Positions 1 through 9,374 are shown, counted from the first letter of the stretch. The stretch is 64,000 bases of DNA from Acetobacter peroxydans (GCF_006539345.1 NZ_BJMV01000011.1:38594-102593), one strand, 5' to 3'. Translations and numbers: made by a program. Notes: generated by a model from the letters alone, not told the origin.

Positions 1-97
1 CGCGCTGGACAGCCATCTCGTAAAACCGCCAGGTGTTGCGGGCCGCGTCGATACGCGTCAGGCGCGCCTCTAACGGGAAAAGCGGGATCTGTTCCAT
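1..97 (-). CDS. WGR-domain protein, N-terminal fragment (cut by window edge)
   Basis: The minus strand opens with an ATG at 97 and reads without a stop to the window edge (32 codons). The visible sequence, MEQIPLFPLEARLTRIDAAR followed by NTWRFYEMAVQR, matches the start of the WGR domain, whose first strand typically reads like LxRIDPARNMxRFYxL. WGR domains bind nucleic acid ends or partner proteins and are common as small plasmid-borne proteins in alphaproteobacteria. An AAGG ribosome-binding site lies about 10 bases upstream. The call rests on the N-terminus only, since the WGR motif itself would lie outside the window. Confidence 0.6.
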   Translation of the reverse strand, partial: MEQIPLFPLEARLTRIDAARNTWRFYEMAVQR

Positions 98-251
98 ACC
101 ATGCCCTTCATGCGGCTCACGCCCATAGAATAGCGTGACTGCGAGGATGGTACCAGCACTGGCTTCCTAAGGGGAATGCAGCGCCCCGGATGAGACCCGT
201 AACCGTCCGGGGTCTCAGGGTGTCGCTGCGACAAAAGCTGCGCCCAAAAGA

Positions 252-276
252 GCGTCACAACGGGATGCGCTAGACT
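252..276 (+). promoter_or_regulatory. Conserved-box promoter A (TOPRIM/helicase operon)
   Basis: GCGTCACAAC at 252-261, nine bases, then TAGACT at 271-276. This is one of eleven copies of the same arrangement in the window. The predicted transcript starts near 283 and would carry a leader of about 520 nt containing structured repeat R1 before the TOPRIM gene at 802. Confidence 0.6.
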
Positions 277-282
277 GAACAG

Positions 283-801
283 AGTGCGGGTCAGTCGGGG
301 GGTTTTTCCATGTCCGTTGCGTTGTGCGGTGTTCTTTTCGATCGATCAGCCCGTGTGTTCACCAGACGCCTTCGGCGGCCTACGGCTGGCGCGTCCCACG
401 CGCCCTCTGGTGCAGCCGATCCCTTGTGCCGGGGAGGTGGCTTTTTTGCTCAGGAGGTGAGGAGTGGGGAGGGGCGACCTTGCCTCTCGTGCGGCGTCTT
501 TTCGCCGGGATGTGTTCCGTGTCTGGGTGCGAGCGGGCGCGTTCGTGGCGTGGATGCAAGTATTGAACGGGCGTCGGTGAGCGAAAATTGCGGCGTTCTT
601 CTTTGTCATGAGTATCGGGAAATAAACGAAGCGGGAGCAGGAGATGAAGCAAATAAAAAAGACAGTAAAAAACACGCAAAAACGGCTGTTTTCCGCAGTT
701 TTTCCTTGGTGGCTCGGCCCATCCGTGCTATAAAAAAGGAAGTAAAGGCACAGTATCCAGAACGAATTCTGGGTCAAAGTCCTGTAAAGGGAGATCCCGT
801 C
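283..801 (+). other. Long structured 5' leader (contains repeat R1)
   Basis: About 520 bases without a convincing gene. One reading frame stays open upstream of 802, but its predicted protein is Cys/Arg-rich and unlike the downstream protein, so I do not extend the gene into it. It holds the R1 core at 360-412, then purine-rich and A-rich stretches near 640-690 and 730-750. The leader probably carries regulatory RNA or DNA structure. Confidence 0.5.
360..412 (+). repeat. Structured repeat core R1 (three-way-junction-like, 53 nt)
   Basis: Closing stem CACCAGA (360-366) pairs with TCTGGTG (406-412). Inside are a CGCC-TTC-GGCG hairpin and a GGCGCGT/ACGCGCC hairpin. R2 (16627-16679) and R3 (18753-18805) share almost the same sequence, with substitutions mainly in loops or joints. 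R1 precedes a TOPRIM gene, R2 a 231-aa gene and R3 a 149-aa gene. Confidence 0.65.
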
Positions 802-1767
802 ATGTATCAACGCTTTGAACTCTCCGAGCAGGATCGTCAGGCCATTGTCAACGGCGTCTCCTGCGCAACCCTGCTCGAAAACCACCATTTTCTTCTGGTG
901 GCGGAGAAGAGCACCAAACGCTGCCTCAAATACCGCAACGGCAACGAACACATCATCGTCAATCATGACGGGAAGGGCTGGTGGGATGCCCAGCGGCCGC
1001 GCGGCACGCCCGATAGCAGCGGCGATGTGTTCGCCCTGTGCCGCCGTCTCGATCCCGCCATGAAATGGCGCGAGGTCTGCACGGCACTCGGTGAACTGGT
1101 CGGTGTGGAACCCAAAGGGGCTGCCTATGTCGCGCAGAAGGTCGCGCGCACGGATGAGCGTAGCCCTGCCGAGCGCTGGGCCGCCCGCAAGTCGCTCTAC
1201 CGGGGCGGCAAGGTCTGGAGCTACCTGATCGGCGAGCGCTGCCTGCCTGAAGCCATCGTCCGTGAGGCGGCGGCCAAGGGCTGCCTGCGTGATGGGTATC
1301 ATGCCGCCTGGTTCGCCCATACGGACGCGCAGGGTGCCGTCTGCGGGGCGGAGCTGCGTGGGCCGGATACCCATATCTGCCTGGGCGGTTCAATCAAAAC
1401 CCTGTTCCGCTTCCAGCCGGGCAGTGTCCAGCCGGTGCGTCGTCTGGTGATCTGCGAGGCGGCAATCGATGCGCTGTCCTTTGCCGCCCTTGATACGGCC
1501 CGCGTGCCCGGCACTGTTTACGCCTCCACCGCCGGGGGCATGGGCCCTGAGACCATTGCCGCCATCCAGGCCCATCTCGCGGCCATGAAAGCCCTGCCTG
1601 AAGCGGTGCTGGTTGTCGCGACGGATGACGATGATGCGGGCAATGCGTTCGCCGACACGCTCTACCGTCTGGCTGATGACGCGGATGTCGCTTTCATGCG
1701 CCGCCTGCCGCCTGATCGGGCCAAAGACTTCAACCAGACGCTCAAGAACCGGGCACAGGCCGCCTGA
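802..1767 (+). CDS. DUF3991/TOPRIM-domain plasmid protein
   Basis: A 321-aa protein of the kind often found on alphaproteobacterial plasmids. The N-terminal half (to about residue 190) resembles the DUF3991 region, and the C-terminal half is a TOPRIM fold: the acidic motif VICEAAIDAL lies near residue 215 and the Asp cluster ATDDDDAG near residue 282. TOPRIM domains bind Mg2+ and act in primases, topoisomerases and nucleases; no zinc finger is obvious, so a complete DnaG-type primase is not shown. I chose ATG 802 because AAGGGAG sits 7 bases upstream. Longer starts from 310 would translate the structured leader. It heads an operon with the next two genes, so a role in copying or processing incoming plasmid DNA is plausible but inferred. 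Confidence 0.75.
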   Translation: MYQRFELSEQDRQAIVNGVSCATLLENHHFLLVAEKSTKRCLKYRNGNEHIIVNHDGKGWWDAQRPRGTPDSSGDVFALCRRLDPAMKWREVCTALGELVGVEPKGAAYVAQKVARTDERSPAERWAARKSLYRGGKVWSYLIGERCLPEAIVREAAAKGCLRDGYHAAWFAHTDAQGAVCGAELRGPDTHICLGGSIKTLFRFQPGSVQPVRRLVICEAAIDALSFAALDTARVPGTVYASTAGGMGPETIAAIQAHLAAMKALPEAVLVVATDDDDAGNAFADTLYRLADDADVAFMRRLPPDRAKDFNQTLKNRAQAA

Positions 1768-1870
1768 AATGGAATTTAATTAAACATACAGTCAATAAAG
1801 ACGTTGTATCGGCTGAGGCGCGCGGTTCTGCGTCCCTGATCCAGCGACAGAACACCAGAGAGGACAGCCC

Positions 1871-2581
1871 ATGACCAAAGATAAACAGCGCCCTGACGCC
1901 CGCTTCGATGACGACGATGACCCGCTGGATTTCCTCTCCAATCTCGGTGAGGACGTGAGCGCTGCCCAGCAGGCCCTGTTCGTGCATCCAGAAGTGGCAG
2001 GCTGGCTCGAACGCACGCCCGGACTGGGCCATGAAATCCCCTGGACGATCGTCTCCTTCACGGATGAGACGGGCAGGCGGGTTTCCGGGCTGGTTGTCGC
2101 GGGCAGCTTTACAAACGGCAAGTGGGATCTGACGACGGAGTTCGTCCTGTTCACCGGCCGTGCCCGTCGTCCCGGCACGTTTCTGACGGTGGACGGCGCT
2201 GCGGTGCAGGCGCGTGCGCAGGGCAGTGTTCCGGGTGTCGGCCCGCGCCGCCCGGATGAGATGGCGCTCCTGAAGGAGATGCAGGCCGCCAGCAGGGCCT
2301 GGGCGGCCAGTCCATCCCTGCAGGCGTATTGGGCGCTGTTTGCCTCTATCCACGGTTGCAGCCCCATGCCGGATACGTTTGTTGAGCTGCGTTTTCAGGA
2401 TCACTGTTACCGGGGGCTGATCATTGACGGCACGCTGGATTCAACCGGATTTTGGGATATGGAGCAGCCTGTCGAACTGCTGCTGCCGTCCGGGCGCACC
2501 ATCGGGCTGCAGGCCGACCAGGCTGATTCCGTCGCGTTCCTGACGGGAGGCGAGCAGCATGATCTCAAGCGTCACGGCTGA
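1871..2581 (+). CDS. Unknown protein, acidic N-terminus
   Basis: A 236-aa protein with no domain I recognise. It has a run of aspartates at residues 14-18, no signal peptide and no membrane segment. The middle is rich in beta-type sequence and the C-terminus has a WDMEQPVELLLPSG stretch. It lies 103 bases after the TOPRIM gene, and its last 23 bases overlap the start of the helicase gene, which suggests translational coupling and a shared task. Good codon structure and clean operon placement support it as a real gene. Function unknown. Confidence 0.7.
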   Translation: MTKDKQRPDARFDDDDDPLDFLSNLGEDVSAAQQALFVHPEVAGWLERTPGLGHEIPWTIVSFTDETGRRVSGLVVAGSFTNGKWDLTTEFVLFTGRARRPGTFLTVDGAAVQARAQGSVPGVGPRRPDEMALLKEMQAASRAWAASPSLQAYWALFASIHGCSPMPDTFVELRFQDHCYRGLIIDGTLDSTGFWDMEQPVELLLPSGRTIGLQADQADSVAFLTGGEQHDLKRHG

Positions 2582-4586
2582 GGATGCGCTTGCTGGTCTC
2601 ACGGCCATGCAGCGCGAGGCGGCCCGGCAGGAAGGTCCGGTTGTCGTGCTGGCGGGGGCGGGCACCGGCAAGACCAAGACACTGGTTGCGGGGGTCGTAG
2701 ACCGCATCGTGCGGCGCCGAATGCCTGCCCACCGCATTCTGGCGGTGACCTTTACCAACAAGGCCGCCGATGAAATGCGCACGCGCATCAACGCGGTGCT
2801 GGGTCTGGGGGCCGCCCCCTCGTGGATCGGGACATTCCACGGCCATGGTCGTCGCCAGCTGCGGGCCGATCCAGAGATTGCGGTGCTGCGGCCCGGCTTC
2901 GACATCTGTGATGCCGAAGACAGCCGGCGCATCGTCAAACGCCTGCTGCAACGGGCCGCCGATGATGGGGCCTGGGAGCCGGGAGATGCCGAGACGTTCC
3001 GTGCCCGCGTGCGTTCGGTGGCGCAGCGGATCGCCCTGATGAAAGACAATCTGGTGCTTCCCGATCAGGCCGAGGCCGTGCTGGATAGCCAGATCGCCCG
3101 GTTTGGCGCAAAAAGCGATGAAGACCTGATGGCCTGGCAGATGGCGGCAGCCCTCTACCCCGCCTATCAGGCGGCGCTGCGGGAAGTAAACTGCGCTGAT
3201 TTTGGTGATCTGCTGCTGTGGCCGACCGTCACCATGCTGCGCGATGAGCAATACCGCCTCGACTGGTCGCGACGCTTTGACGCCATTCTGGCCGATGAGT
3301 TTCAGGACGTGAACCGCCTGCAATACCTGTGGCTCAAACTGCTGTCGCGTGATCATGGCGAATTGTTCGCCGTGGGCGACGACGATCAGTCGATCTATTC
3401 GTGGCGCGGAGCGTCTGTCGGCTTCATCCGCGACTTCCGCAAGGAGTTCCCCAAGGGGCGGATGATCGCGCTGGAGCAGAATTTCCGCTCCACGGGGCAT
3501 ATCCTCGCCGCAGCCAACAGCGTTGTCGCGCGCGACCGCAACCGGCTGGGCAAGACGCTCTTCACCGAACAGGGGGAGGGGGCCCCAATCGAGATTGTCG
3601 CCTTCTCCGGTGGCCAGCAGGAAGCGCAGGGTCTGGCGCTCGAGATCGGCCGGCGCCAGCTCGCGGGTGTCGCTCTTGAGGACATGGCCATTCTCTACCG
3701 GTTCAATTTCCTCTCGCGCATGCTCGAAGAGGAACTGCTGCGGGCCCATATTCCCTACGAGCTGGTCAATGATACCGCCTTCTGGCAGCGCGGGGTCGTC
3801 AAGGACGTGCTGGCCCTTCTCCGCCTGGCGGATGGCCCCGATGCGCTGCAGGGCGACGAAGCGTTCCGCCGGGTCATCAACCAGCCTGCCCGAGGGGTTG
3901 GGGCGAAGACACTCGCCCGGATTGAGCAGCTGGCCCATGATGAAGCGCTCTCGCTCTTTGCGGCGGCCGAGAGGCTTTATGCGACCAGCCAGAGCAAAAC
4001 AGCCGAACGGGTGCGGGCGTTCCTGCATATGATCCGTGATGAGGAGCTGAGCGCCGAGACAGCGCTGGGTGCGCGGATGCGCATCCTAGCGGAGCGGTCC
4101 GGGTATCTGGACATGCTGCGGGCCGGGGGCGAGGACGACGTTGCCGGGCTTGAAAACCTCGACGAACTGTTCTCGCTGGCGATGGAGTTCACCAGTGTCG
4201 AGGACCTGTTCGATCATGCAGCCCTGGGTTCGGGCGCATCCACCGAGGCGGGGCGGGGGCGTATCCGCCTGATGACCATCCACGGCTCCAAAGGGCTGGA
4301 ATTCGAGCATGTCTTTCTGCTGGGCTGGGAGGACACGCTGTTCCCCGGTCTGTCGCCGAGCAACCTCGATGAGGAACGCAGGCTGGCCTATGTCGCGCTG
4401 ACGCGCGGGCGGGCGCGTGTCGCCATCAGCTGGTGCGCATGGCGCAATGGCCGGTCCGCCGACCTGTCGCCGTTCGTGGGCGACATCCCGCCCGAGGCCC
4501 GGTATTCGGGCTGGCTGGGCAAGGCGACAACCCGCGCGGAAGCTCTGGCCATCAGGGCCGCGCAGGAAGACGCCCTGGGGATCTAG
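2559..4586 (+). CDS. UvrD/PcrA-like superfamily 1 DNA helicase
   Basis: A 675-aa ATP-dependent 3'-5' helicase of the UvrD/Rep/PcrA class. Motifs in order: Walker A GAGTGKT (33-39), motif Ia AVTFTNKAADEM, motif II ADEFQD (near 245), motif III GDDDQSIYSWRG (near 272), motif IV EQNFRS (near 306), motif V TIHGSKGLEF (near 573) and motif VI ALTRGRAR (near 613). The length is slightly short of chromosomal UvrD (about 720) because the C-terminal tail is reduced. It probably supports plasmid replication, repair or conversion of transferred single strands. The TAG stop falls exactly at the target site of the adjoining MITE, so the original C-terminus may have been a little different. Confidence 0.9.
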   Translation: MISSVTAEDALAGLTAMQREAARQEGPVVVLAGAGTGKTKTLVAGVVDRIVRRRMPAHRILAVTFTNKAADEMRTRINAVLGLGAAPSWIGTFHGHGRRQLRADPEIAVLRPGFDICDAEDSRRIVKRLLQRAADDGAWEPGDAETFRARVRSVAQRIALMKDNLVLPDQAEAVLDSQIARFGAKSDEDLMAWQMAAALYPAYQAALREVNCADFGDLLLWPTVTMLRDEQYRLDWSRRFDAILADEFQDVNRLQYLWLKLLSRDHGELFAVGDDDQSIYSWRGASVGFIRDFRKEFPKGRMIALEQNFRSTGHILAAANSVVARDRNRLGKTLFTEQGEGAPIEIVAFSGGQQEAQGLALEIGRRQLAGVALEDMAILYRFNFLSRMLEEELLRAHIPYELVNDTAFWQRGVVKDVLALLRLADGPDALQGDEAFRRVINQPARGVGAKTLARIEQLAHDEALSLFAAAERLYATSQSKTAERVRAFLHMIRDEELSAETALGARMRILAERSGYLDMLRAGGEDDVAGLENLDELFSLAMEFTSVEDLFDHAALGSGASTEAGRGRIRLMTIHGSKGLEFEHVFLLGWEDTLFPGLSPSNLDEERRLAYVALTRGRARVAISWCAWRNGRSADLSPFVGDIPPEARYSGWLGKATTRAEALAIRAAQEDALGI

Positions 4587-4803
4587 GGCCTGTTATATCT
4601 TGAATTTCATCCCATATTGTATGGATGGAAGAAGGAGATGGGACAGGCATTTTTACGGACGGGACGTGGGCGATCTGGGAACCTCTGGGCTCGTCTTAAG
4701 GAGTGGCGCGCGGCCGCAACCAGATACGAAAAAACAGCAACGTCGCTCCTCGCGGTCACCCGCATCGCTACCGCAGCAGTCTGGATCGAGCTCTAATGGG
4801 TCT
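4587..4803 (+). mobile_element. 217-bp MITE / deleted IS5-family element, copy 1
   Basis: Ends GGCCTGTTA and TAATGGGTC are imperfect inverted repeats, and TAG flanks both sides (4584-4586 and 4804-4806), matching a 3-bp IS5-type target duplication. On the plus strand it still encodes the last part of an IS5-family transposase, including LWARLKEWRAAATRYEKTAT, ending at TAA near 4797. The catalytic region is gone, so movement would need a transposase in trans. A second copy in opposite orientation lies at 9107-9323. Confidence 0.75.
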
Positions 4804-4807
4804 TAGG

Positions 4808-7800
4808 TCAATGACGGAGGCGTCGACGGATACCAGCTTCATTGTCTGCCCAGTCAGCTTGTCGCTCGTAGGTGTTCGCCATCCCCATCAACAGCGTCGA
4901 CGACACGAACGGATGGCTGAACTGGATCGCCTCGGCCCATTTTCGGTAATTATCCGCCAGTTTGCGTTCCTGACCTCCACCGTCACCACATGAGTGAATG
5001 CCGCGTGCATTGTAAAGGCCAGTGCGCGCTCCGCGCGAAATTTCCTCGGACTGCAGTTCTTCCATAACATCGCGAACAGGCTCGCACGGCCAGTTCCCGT
5101 CTGCGTCTGCAGGAGCACTTGAAAACAGCTTACCAAGGCAGTTGTCACACACCGCCAGCCGGTTCAGTTCAGCCGAGAGTCGACGCACGTCGTTTACCCA
5201 CTTTGCGAGATTCTCCTTTCTTAGCACTTCTTTTTTGTCGTGTCCCGGTATCCGCTGGATGCTTTCAAGTAGGTGATACCCACGCGTCGGCAGGTCTTTT
5301 CGTCCCTTGGGCGTGCGGAATTTCTCTGGGTCTTCCTGACCGTCGTCACGACGGTACGCCCAGACCAGTGCTTGCACATACATCTCCGGGTGCGTTTCAA
5401 CGTAACGCTCAAGGTTCGGGATCTGCCGTGTTTCGTTGCCAAAGGCGCGGGACAAGACCTCAATATACGCAAACTCCAGCCCTGCCTTTTCCTCGAGTGT
5501 AAGGTCGGCATTGCGATCCAGCAGAGAGAACGCCGTCTTGATGTCATATTCTTGCAACTGATACTCGTCCGACTTGTCGTTACGGCCCATGGCTATGCCA
5601 GAGAGCATCCGGTACAGGAGAGCCGGGCTGATCGTTTCAAGATTGACGCCCACGGCGGCAAAAGCAGCGCATGGTCTTTCTGCCTTCAGCATACGCTCAA
5701 CGGCTTCGTTGTTCTCCCCCGCAGGCTCGAGGATCCATTCCGGGTTTACGTCCTGCCAGTAGCCCTGGCGTCCGACTTCGGAAAGAGTATCGACAATTGC
5801 CCACGTTCCCGAATTGAAAGGTGAGAGCAGTAAGAGCCTGAGCATGTCGCCCTCTGATAGCAATGACCTGACTGTCGAAAAAAAGGCAGTCCGGTCTTCG
5901 ACCGTCATGGCGCGCAACGCGCCGCAAATCAGATTCTTCCTCTCGGGCGACAAACCGTTTGACCCCGGCTGGAGCGCCTCCACAATCAACTTGGTCTTCT
6001 CGTCGCCGCTGAGGACGCTGCGGATCAGATGCCACCCGATCTGACTTTGCGCCCTCCCCTGTCCGGCAAGCGCGAATATACCATGTATACCTTGCTCGGC
6101 GAAAACCTCCTTCAAGGCGGCTACACGCAGCCGTTCGACGCGCTCCTCACGCTTGTGAAAATCCAGCTCATCATCCAGCTCATCGGCAGTTTCTTCGATC
6201 CACGGCTGGCGGAAAAGCCATTCATGTTTGTTGGCAAGGTCTGTCGGCTCCATCGCTGCATAGACAGCGTTTGCCGTCTTGATCAGGGCCACGAAACTGT
6301 CATCCGTGGCTCTCCTACGGCCCCGTCGGGACAAGACGCTGGCCCGGATTTTTCCGCGCACCTTCGCAATGTCCGGATCGGATGCGCTCTCCTTCCATGT
6401 TGCAATGAGCTCCCAGACGCGCTGCTGATCCTTGTCGGCAAGGCCATGCAGCCGATTGACGAGGTCGCACAGCATATCTGTCGTATAGGTTGGGCGGGTA
6501 AGCGACATCTCGACCGTCTCATTTACGAACGCGCGAATGGGTTCCATAGACTTGAACGGCTCACCAAAACCGTAGCCGTCAGGACGCCATTTTGGCTTGT
6601 AGCTTTCATTACCTACGCTGCTGCCGCCATGGCCGAACTGTTCGACGCAAATTTCCCAACCAACCGCCGGATGTTTCTCCAATAGTAATCTCAGGGCTTT
6701 CAGGCGTTGATCGCCGTCTGCCGCAGTCTGGGGCATCCACGCTCGAAAGATTTTCTTCAGCGACGCGATTGGCTTATTATCAAGACCGTCGTTGATTTGA
6801 ACGCAGGCCAATCGGCCAAGGATCAAGACCGCGCGCGCCAATGTTGCGGGGTTCCAGGCCAACCCTTCCAGTGCCCACAGAAGCCAGACGCGGGGACTAT
6901 GGGTTCCGAACAATCCCGCCTCGATCGGCTTGAGGATCGATATCGACGCCGGTTGTTTCGTCCTCAGGTCACGCTCGAAAATCGTCAAGAACGTGCTAGG
7001 GGCAGCTTCCGCATATACGGGAAGGTCACGCTCGTTGGATTCGATCTTCCGCGTCGAAAGCGGCTCCAGTAGCTCCCTCACAAGCGTTGATGCAGCAACT
7101 TCGCAGTTGAAACCGAGGCGCGGCTTGAACAGGCGATTGCCATGAATGGCCAGCAACGCCAACGTCTCCGAAATGCCCTTGCGTAGCGCCGCCGAAAACT
7201 CTCGTTCTTTTCCGTGCGCCGCCGCTGCCCAACGCTCTTTTTCAGGTAGATCCAGCGCCGGATCGTCTTCCCCCAATACCACCTTGGCTAAGTCGAGGTA
7301 CCGCTTAAGGTCAGAGCAGGTGATCACTGTGGCGATCGCAAAGAGCGCATCGATTTTTGAAATGACCCCGCGGTAGCCTCCGATGGACCACACCGGCGAG
7401 TCATTTAGTGCTAGCAGTTCCTGAATGCGACGTTCCAATTCTTCGTAATGTACGTCCCCTGCCAGAAGGCTTAGAGCACGCTGGTCCGACTCTTTGTCGG
7501 CATTCCATGTACCGACGAGCATAAGCGGCACCAACGAAGACGCGATCTTACTGTCCGCAGCCCATGCCGGCGTTCGAACGGCTTCGACTGTGGACAACTG
7601 ACGCCGAAGAACCGTCAGCGAACGGCCGGACCTATTTCCATATTTCGTAATGTCATCTCGGTCATACCCCATTGATTCCAGCCCCACACGAAATGCCTCG
7701 TAGCCAAGCGGCTCAAGGGTGATGTGCGGTTCGGAATTCGTGGCGTTGCGCGGGTAAAGGACGATCGATCGAAGTGAACTGGAATACGGGCCTAGCTCGC

Positions 7801-8902
7801 GCTCTACGTCGCGCGAATGAATGACTGCAATGAAGTCTTTCGCCCCCTGCGCCAACGCGGGCAAAATACCGACCTGATCGAACACCAGCGCGCGATCCCG
7901 CCCCTCGGTCAGCTCGGGATCGGAGAACAACTGACTCAAGAAGGCAAGGGCTTCTTCCACGGAGTCGCCGGTGATAATCATCGGCTCCGATGCAGGTCGG
8001 GCGAGGAAGTCCTGGAATTTATCCCGCGCGATATCGATCGCTGTTTTAAACAGACTGGCATCCAGCGCAGGTTGCGTAACATTGGCCCAATCATTCCAAC
8101 ATTTGTCCAGAGAACGGACACCTTGCGATGGACACTCAGTTTCATTGGCAAACCATGCCTGACCAGCAAGCGATTGCTCCATCCATTGCTCAAGATCGCT
8201 TGCGTCGTAGGCGCGGACATCCTTCCACTGCTTTTTGGCCTTCATCTCCGCGATCCATTTCGCTTTGCCTGGCCACCTGCGGGGCGTGACGAAAACAAAC
8301 GTGACCTGATCGCGGTCGGCTTTTCGCATATAGGCCCTCACGCTCTTGGCGAAGTCGCCGTCTGCCTTGGCCTTCGGATCCTCGTTGACGCCAAACTCCC
8401 AACCTGTGGCTCCAGCTGGAATCCATGGCGTTCCACCCTTCGCTTCCGTCCAACCGTCCCATCCGGCGCGCTCCGCATCGTCGTTACCGGGGAAGTCGAC
8501 CTTTTCGAGCCCGACCCCCGTGGAATTCACCAACGTTCTCAGAAAGACCGATAGTCGTGCCCTTGCTCGAATGTTGTGATCGGCCCAATTGGCGATGTCG
8601 TTGGCCTTGAAGCCCAGGAACGGGGGCACATATGCCTTGGCACTCGTAGGCACCGACTTCGTTTTCGTCGCCTGCGCATCAAAGGCGGCCTGCATTTCTA
8701 AAAGTCTCGCGGCAGACATACCAAATGCCGTCTCGATCCGCACCGCCATATCGGGGGTAGCCGAAACCTTCCCGTTCAGGAAATTCGATACGCCAGAGCG
8801 GCTGATGCCAATCAGTTTCGCAGCGTCGGTAACGCTCATCTTCCGTGGCGTCAGATATGTCGTTCTGACATGCTGTCCGGGATGGATGGGCTCATCGGCC
8901 AT
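4808..8902 (-). CDS. HigA-type HTH fused to a very large protein, putative defence
   Basis: A 1364-aa protein. Residues 1-75 are a HigA/XRE-type helix-turn-helix (MSVTDAAKLIGISRSGVSNF). Residues about 130-260 contain GWDGWTEA, GWEFGVNEDPKAKAD, FVFVTPRRWPGKAKW and DASDLEQWME, an arrangement that resembles predicted restriction-endonuclease-like domains seen at the front of large anti-phage proteins. Near residue 310, IITGDSVEEALAFL sits where an NTPase P-loop would be, but the GKS/T residues are absent. The remaining thousand residues look helical, like repeat or STAND-type sensor regions. It is alone between two inverted MITEs, and the stop lies 1-2 bases from one MITE boundary, so the 3' end may be altered. 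Defence is inferred from domain style; there is no experimental parallel I can name. Confidence 0.6.
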   Translation of the reverse strand: MADEPIHPGQHVRTTYLTPRKMSVTDAAKLIGISRSGVSNFLNGKVSATPDMAVRIETAFGMSAARLLEMQAAFDAQATKTKSVPTSAKAYVPPFLGFKANDIANWADHNIRARARLSVFLRTLVNSTGVGLEKVDFPGNDDAERAGWDGWTEAKGGTPWIPAGATGWEFGVNEDPKAKADGDFAKSVRAYMRKADRDQVTFVFVTPRRWPGKAKWIAEMKAKKQWKDVRAYDASDLEQWMEQSLAGQAWFANETECPSQGVRSLDKCWNDWANVTQPALDASLFKTAIDIARDKFQDFLARPASEPMIITGDSVEEALAFLSQLFSDPELTEGRDRALVFDQVGILPALAQGAKDFIAVIHSRDVERELGPYSSSLRSIVLYPRNATNSEPHITLEPLGYEAFRVGLESMGYDRDDITKYGNRSGRSLTVLRRQLSTVEAVRTPAWAADSKIASSLVPLMLVGTWNADKESDQRALSLLAGDVHYEELERRIQELLALNDSPVWSIGGYRGVISKIDALFAIATVITCSDLKRYLDLAKVVLGEDDPALDLPEKERWAAAAHGKEREFSAALRKGISETLALLAIHGNRLFKPRLGFNCEVAASTLVRELLEPLSTRKIESNERDLPVYAEAAPSTFLTIFERDLRTKQPASISILKPIEAGLFGTHSPRVWLLWALEGLAWNPATLARAVLILGRLACVQINDGLDNKPIASLKKIFRAWMPQTAADGDQRLKALRLLLEKHPAVGWEICVEQFGHGGSSVGNESYKPKWRPDGYGFGEPFKSMEPIRAFVNETVEMSLTRPTYTTDMLCDLVNRLHGLADKDQQRVWELIATWKESASDPDIAKVRGKIRASVLSRRGRRRATDDSFVALIKTANAVYAAMEPTDLANKHEWLFRQPWIEETADELDDELDFHKREERVERLRVAALKEVFAEQGIHGIFALAGQGRAQSQIGWHLIRSVLSGDEKTKLIVEALQPGSNGLSPERKNLICGALRAMTVEDRTAFFSTVRSLLSEGDMLRLLLLSPFNSGTWAIVDTLSEVGRQGYWQDVNPEWILEPAGENNEAVERMLKAERPCAAFAAVGVNLETISPALLYRMLSGIAMGRNDKSDEYQLQEYDIKTAFSLLDRNADLTLEEKAGLEFAYIEVLSRAFGNETRQIPNLERYVETHPEMYVQALVWAYRRDDGQEDPEKFRTPKGRKDLPTRGYHLLESIQRIPGHDKKEVLRKENLAKWVNDVRRLSAELNRLAVCDNCLGKLFSSAPADADGNWPCEPVRDVMEELQSEEISRGARTGLYNARGIHSCGDGGGQERKLADNYRKWAEAIQFSHPFVSSTLLMGMANTYERQADWADNEAGIRRRLRH

Positions 8903-8941
8903 GGGCGGTGCCTTCGGAATGTTCAGCTAGGCGTAGCGCGA

Positions 8942-8967
8942 TGTAATGCGTAAGGCAACACATTACA
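8942..8967. promoter_or_regulatory. Candidate operator for the HTH-fusion gene
   Basis: TGTAATG (8942-8948) and CATTACA (8961-8967) form a perfect 7-bp inverted repeat with a 12-base spacer, about 40 bases upstream of the ATG at 8902. HigA-family proteins usually repress their own promoters at such palindromes. Confidence 0.4.
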
Positions 8968-9106
8968 GGAAATCCCCAGAAGGAAAGCTATTGAACAGAC
9001 CGAAGCATGAACAACAGTTTCGAGCATGGCTCGTGGAAATTACGCGCATTACGGATTGAAAGGACCGTCTGCCCCCGCCGTCGGGGAACTGCAGGAACTT
9101 CAGCTA

Positions 9107-9323
9107 AGGCCTATTAGGGCTTGACCCAGACTGCTGCGGTGGTGATGCGGATGACTGCGAGGAACGACGTTGCTGTTTTTTCGTATCTGGTTGCGACCGC
9201 GCGCCACTCCTTAAGACGAGCCCAGAGGTTCCCAGATCGCCCATGTCCCGTCCGTAAAAGTGCCTCTCCCGTCTCCTTCTTCCATCCATACAACATGGGA
9301 TGAAGTTTAAGATGTAATAGGCC
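9107..9323 (-). mobile_element. 217-bp MITE / deleted IS5-family element, copy 2
   Basis: Terminal repeats GGCCTATTA and TAATAGGCC are perfect, with CTA on each flank (9104-9106 and 9324-9326). The minus strand carries the C-terminal tail of an IS5-family transposase (KEWRAVATRYEKTATSFLAV). It has the same length as copy 1 and opposite orientation, so the pair brackets the 1364-aa gene. Confidence 0.75.
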
Positions 9324-9342
9324 CTAGCCCGCCTTAAAAACA

Positions 9343-9367
9343 GCGTCACAACGGGTTCAGGCACACT
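9343..9367 (+). promoter_or_regulatory. Conserved-box promoter B (HD-GYP gene)
   Basis: GCGTCACAAC at 9343-9352, nine bases, then CACACT at 9362-9367. The predicted start is about 9374, one base before the ATG at 9375, so the mRNA would be essentially leaderless; no Shine-Dalgarno sequence is present. Confidence 0.55.
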
Positions 9368-9374
9368 GGCGTGC

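Noticed and set aside
310..801. N-terminal extension of the TOPRIM protein
   Set aside because: The extension would translate the R1 structured repeat, has an odd Cys/Arg-rich composition, and a good ribosome-binding site lies just before ATG 802.
2565..4028. 487-codon minus-strand open frame
   Set aside because: Exactly antisense to the helicase, high-GC shadow; no ribosome-binding site or recognisable domain.
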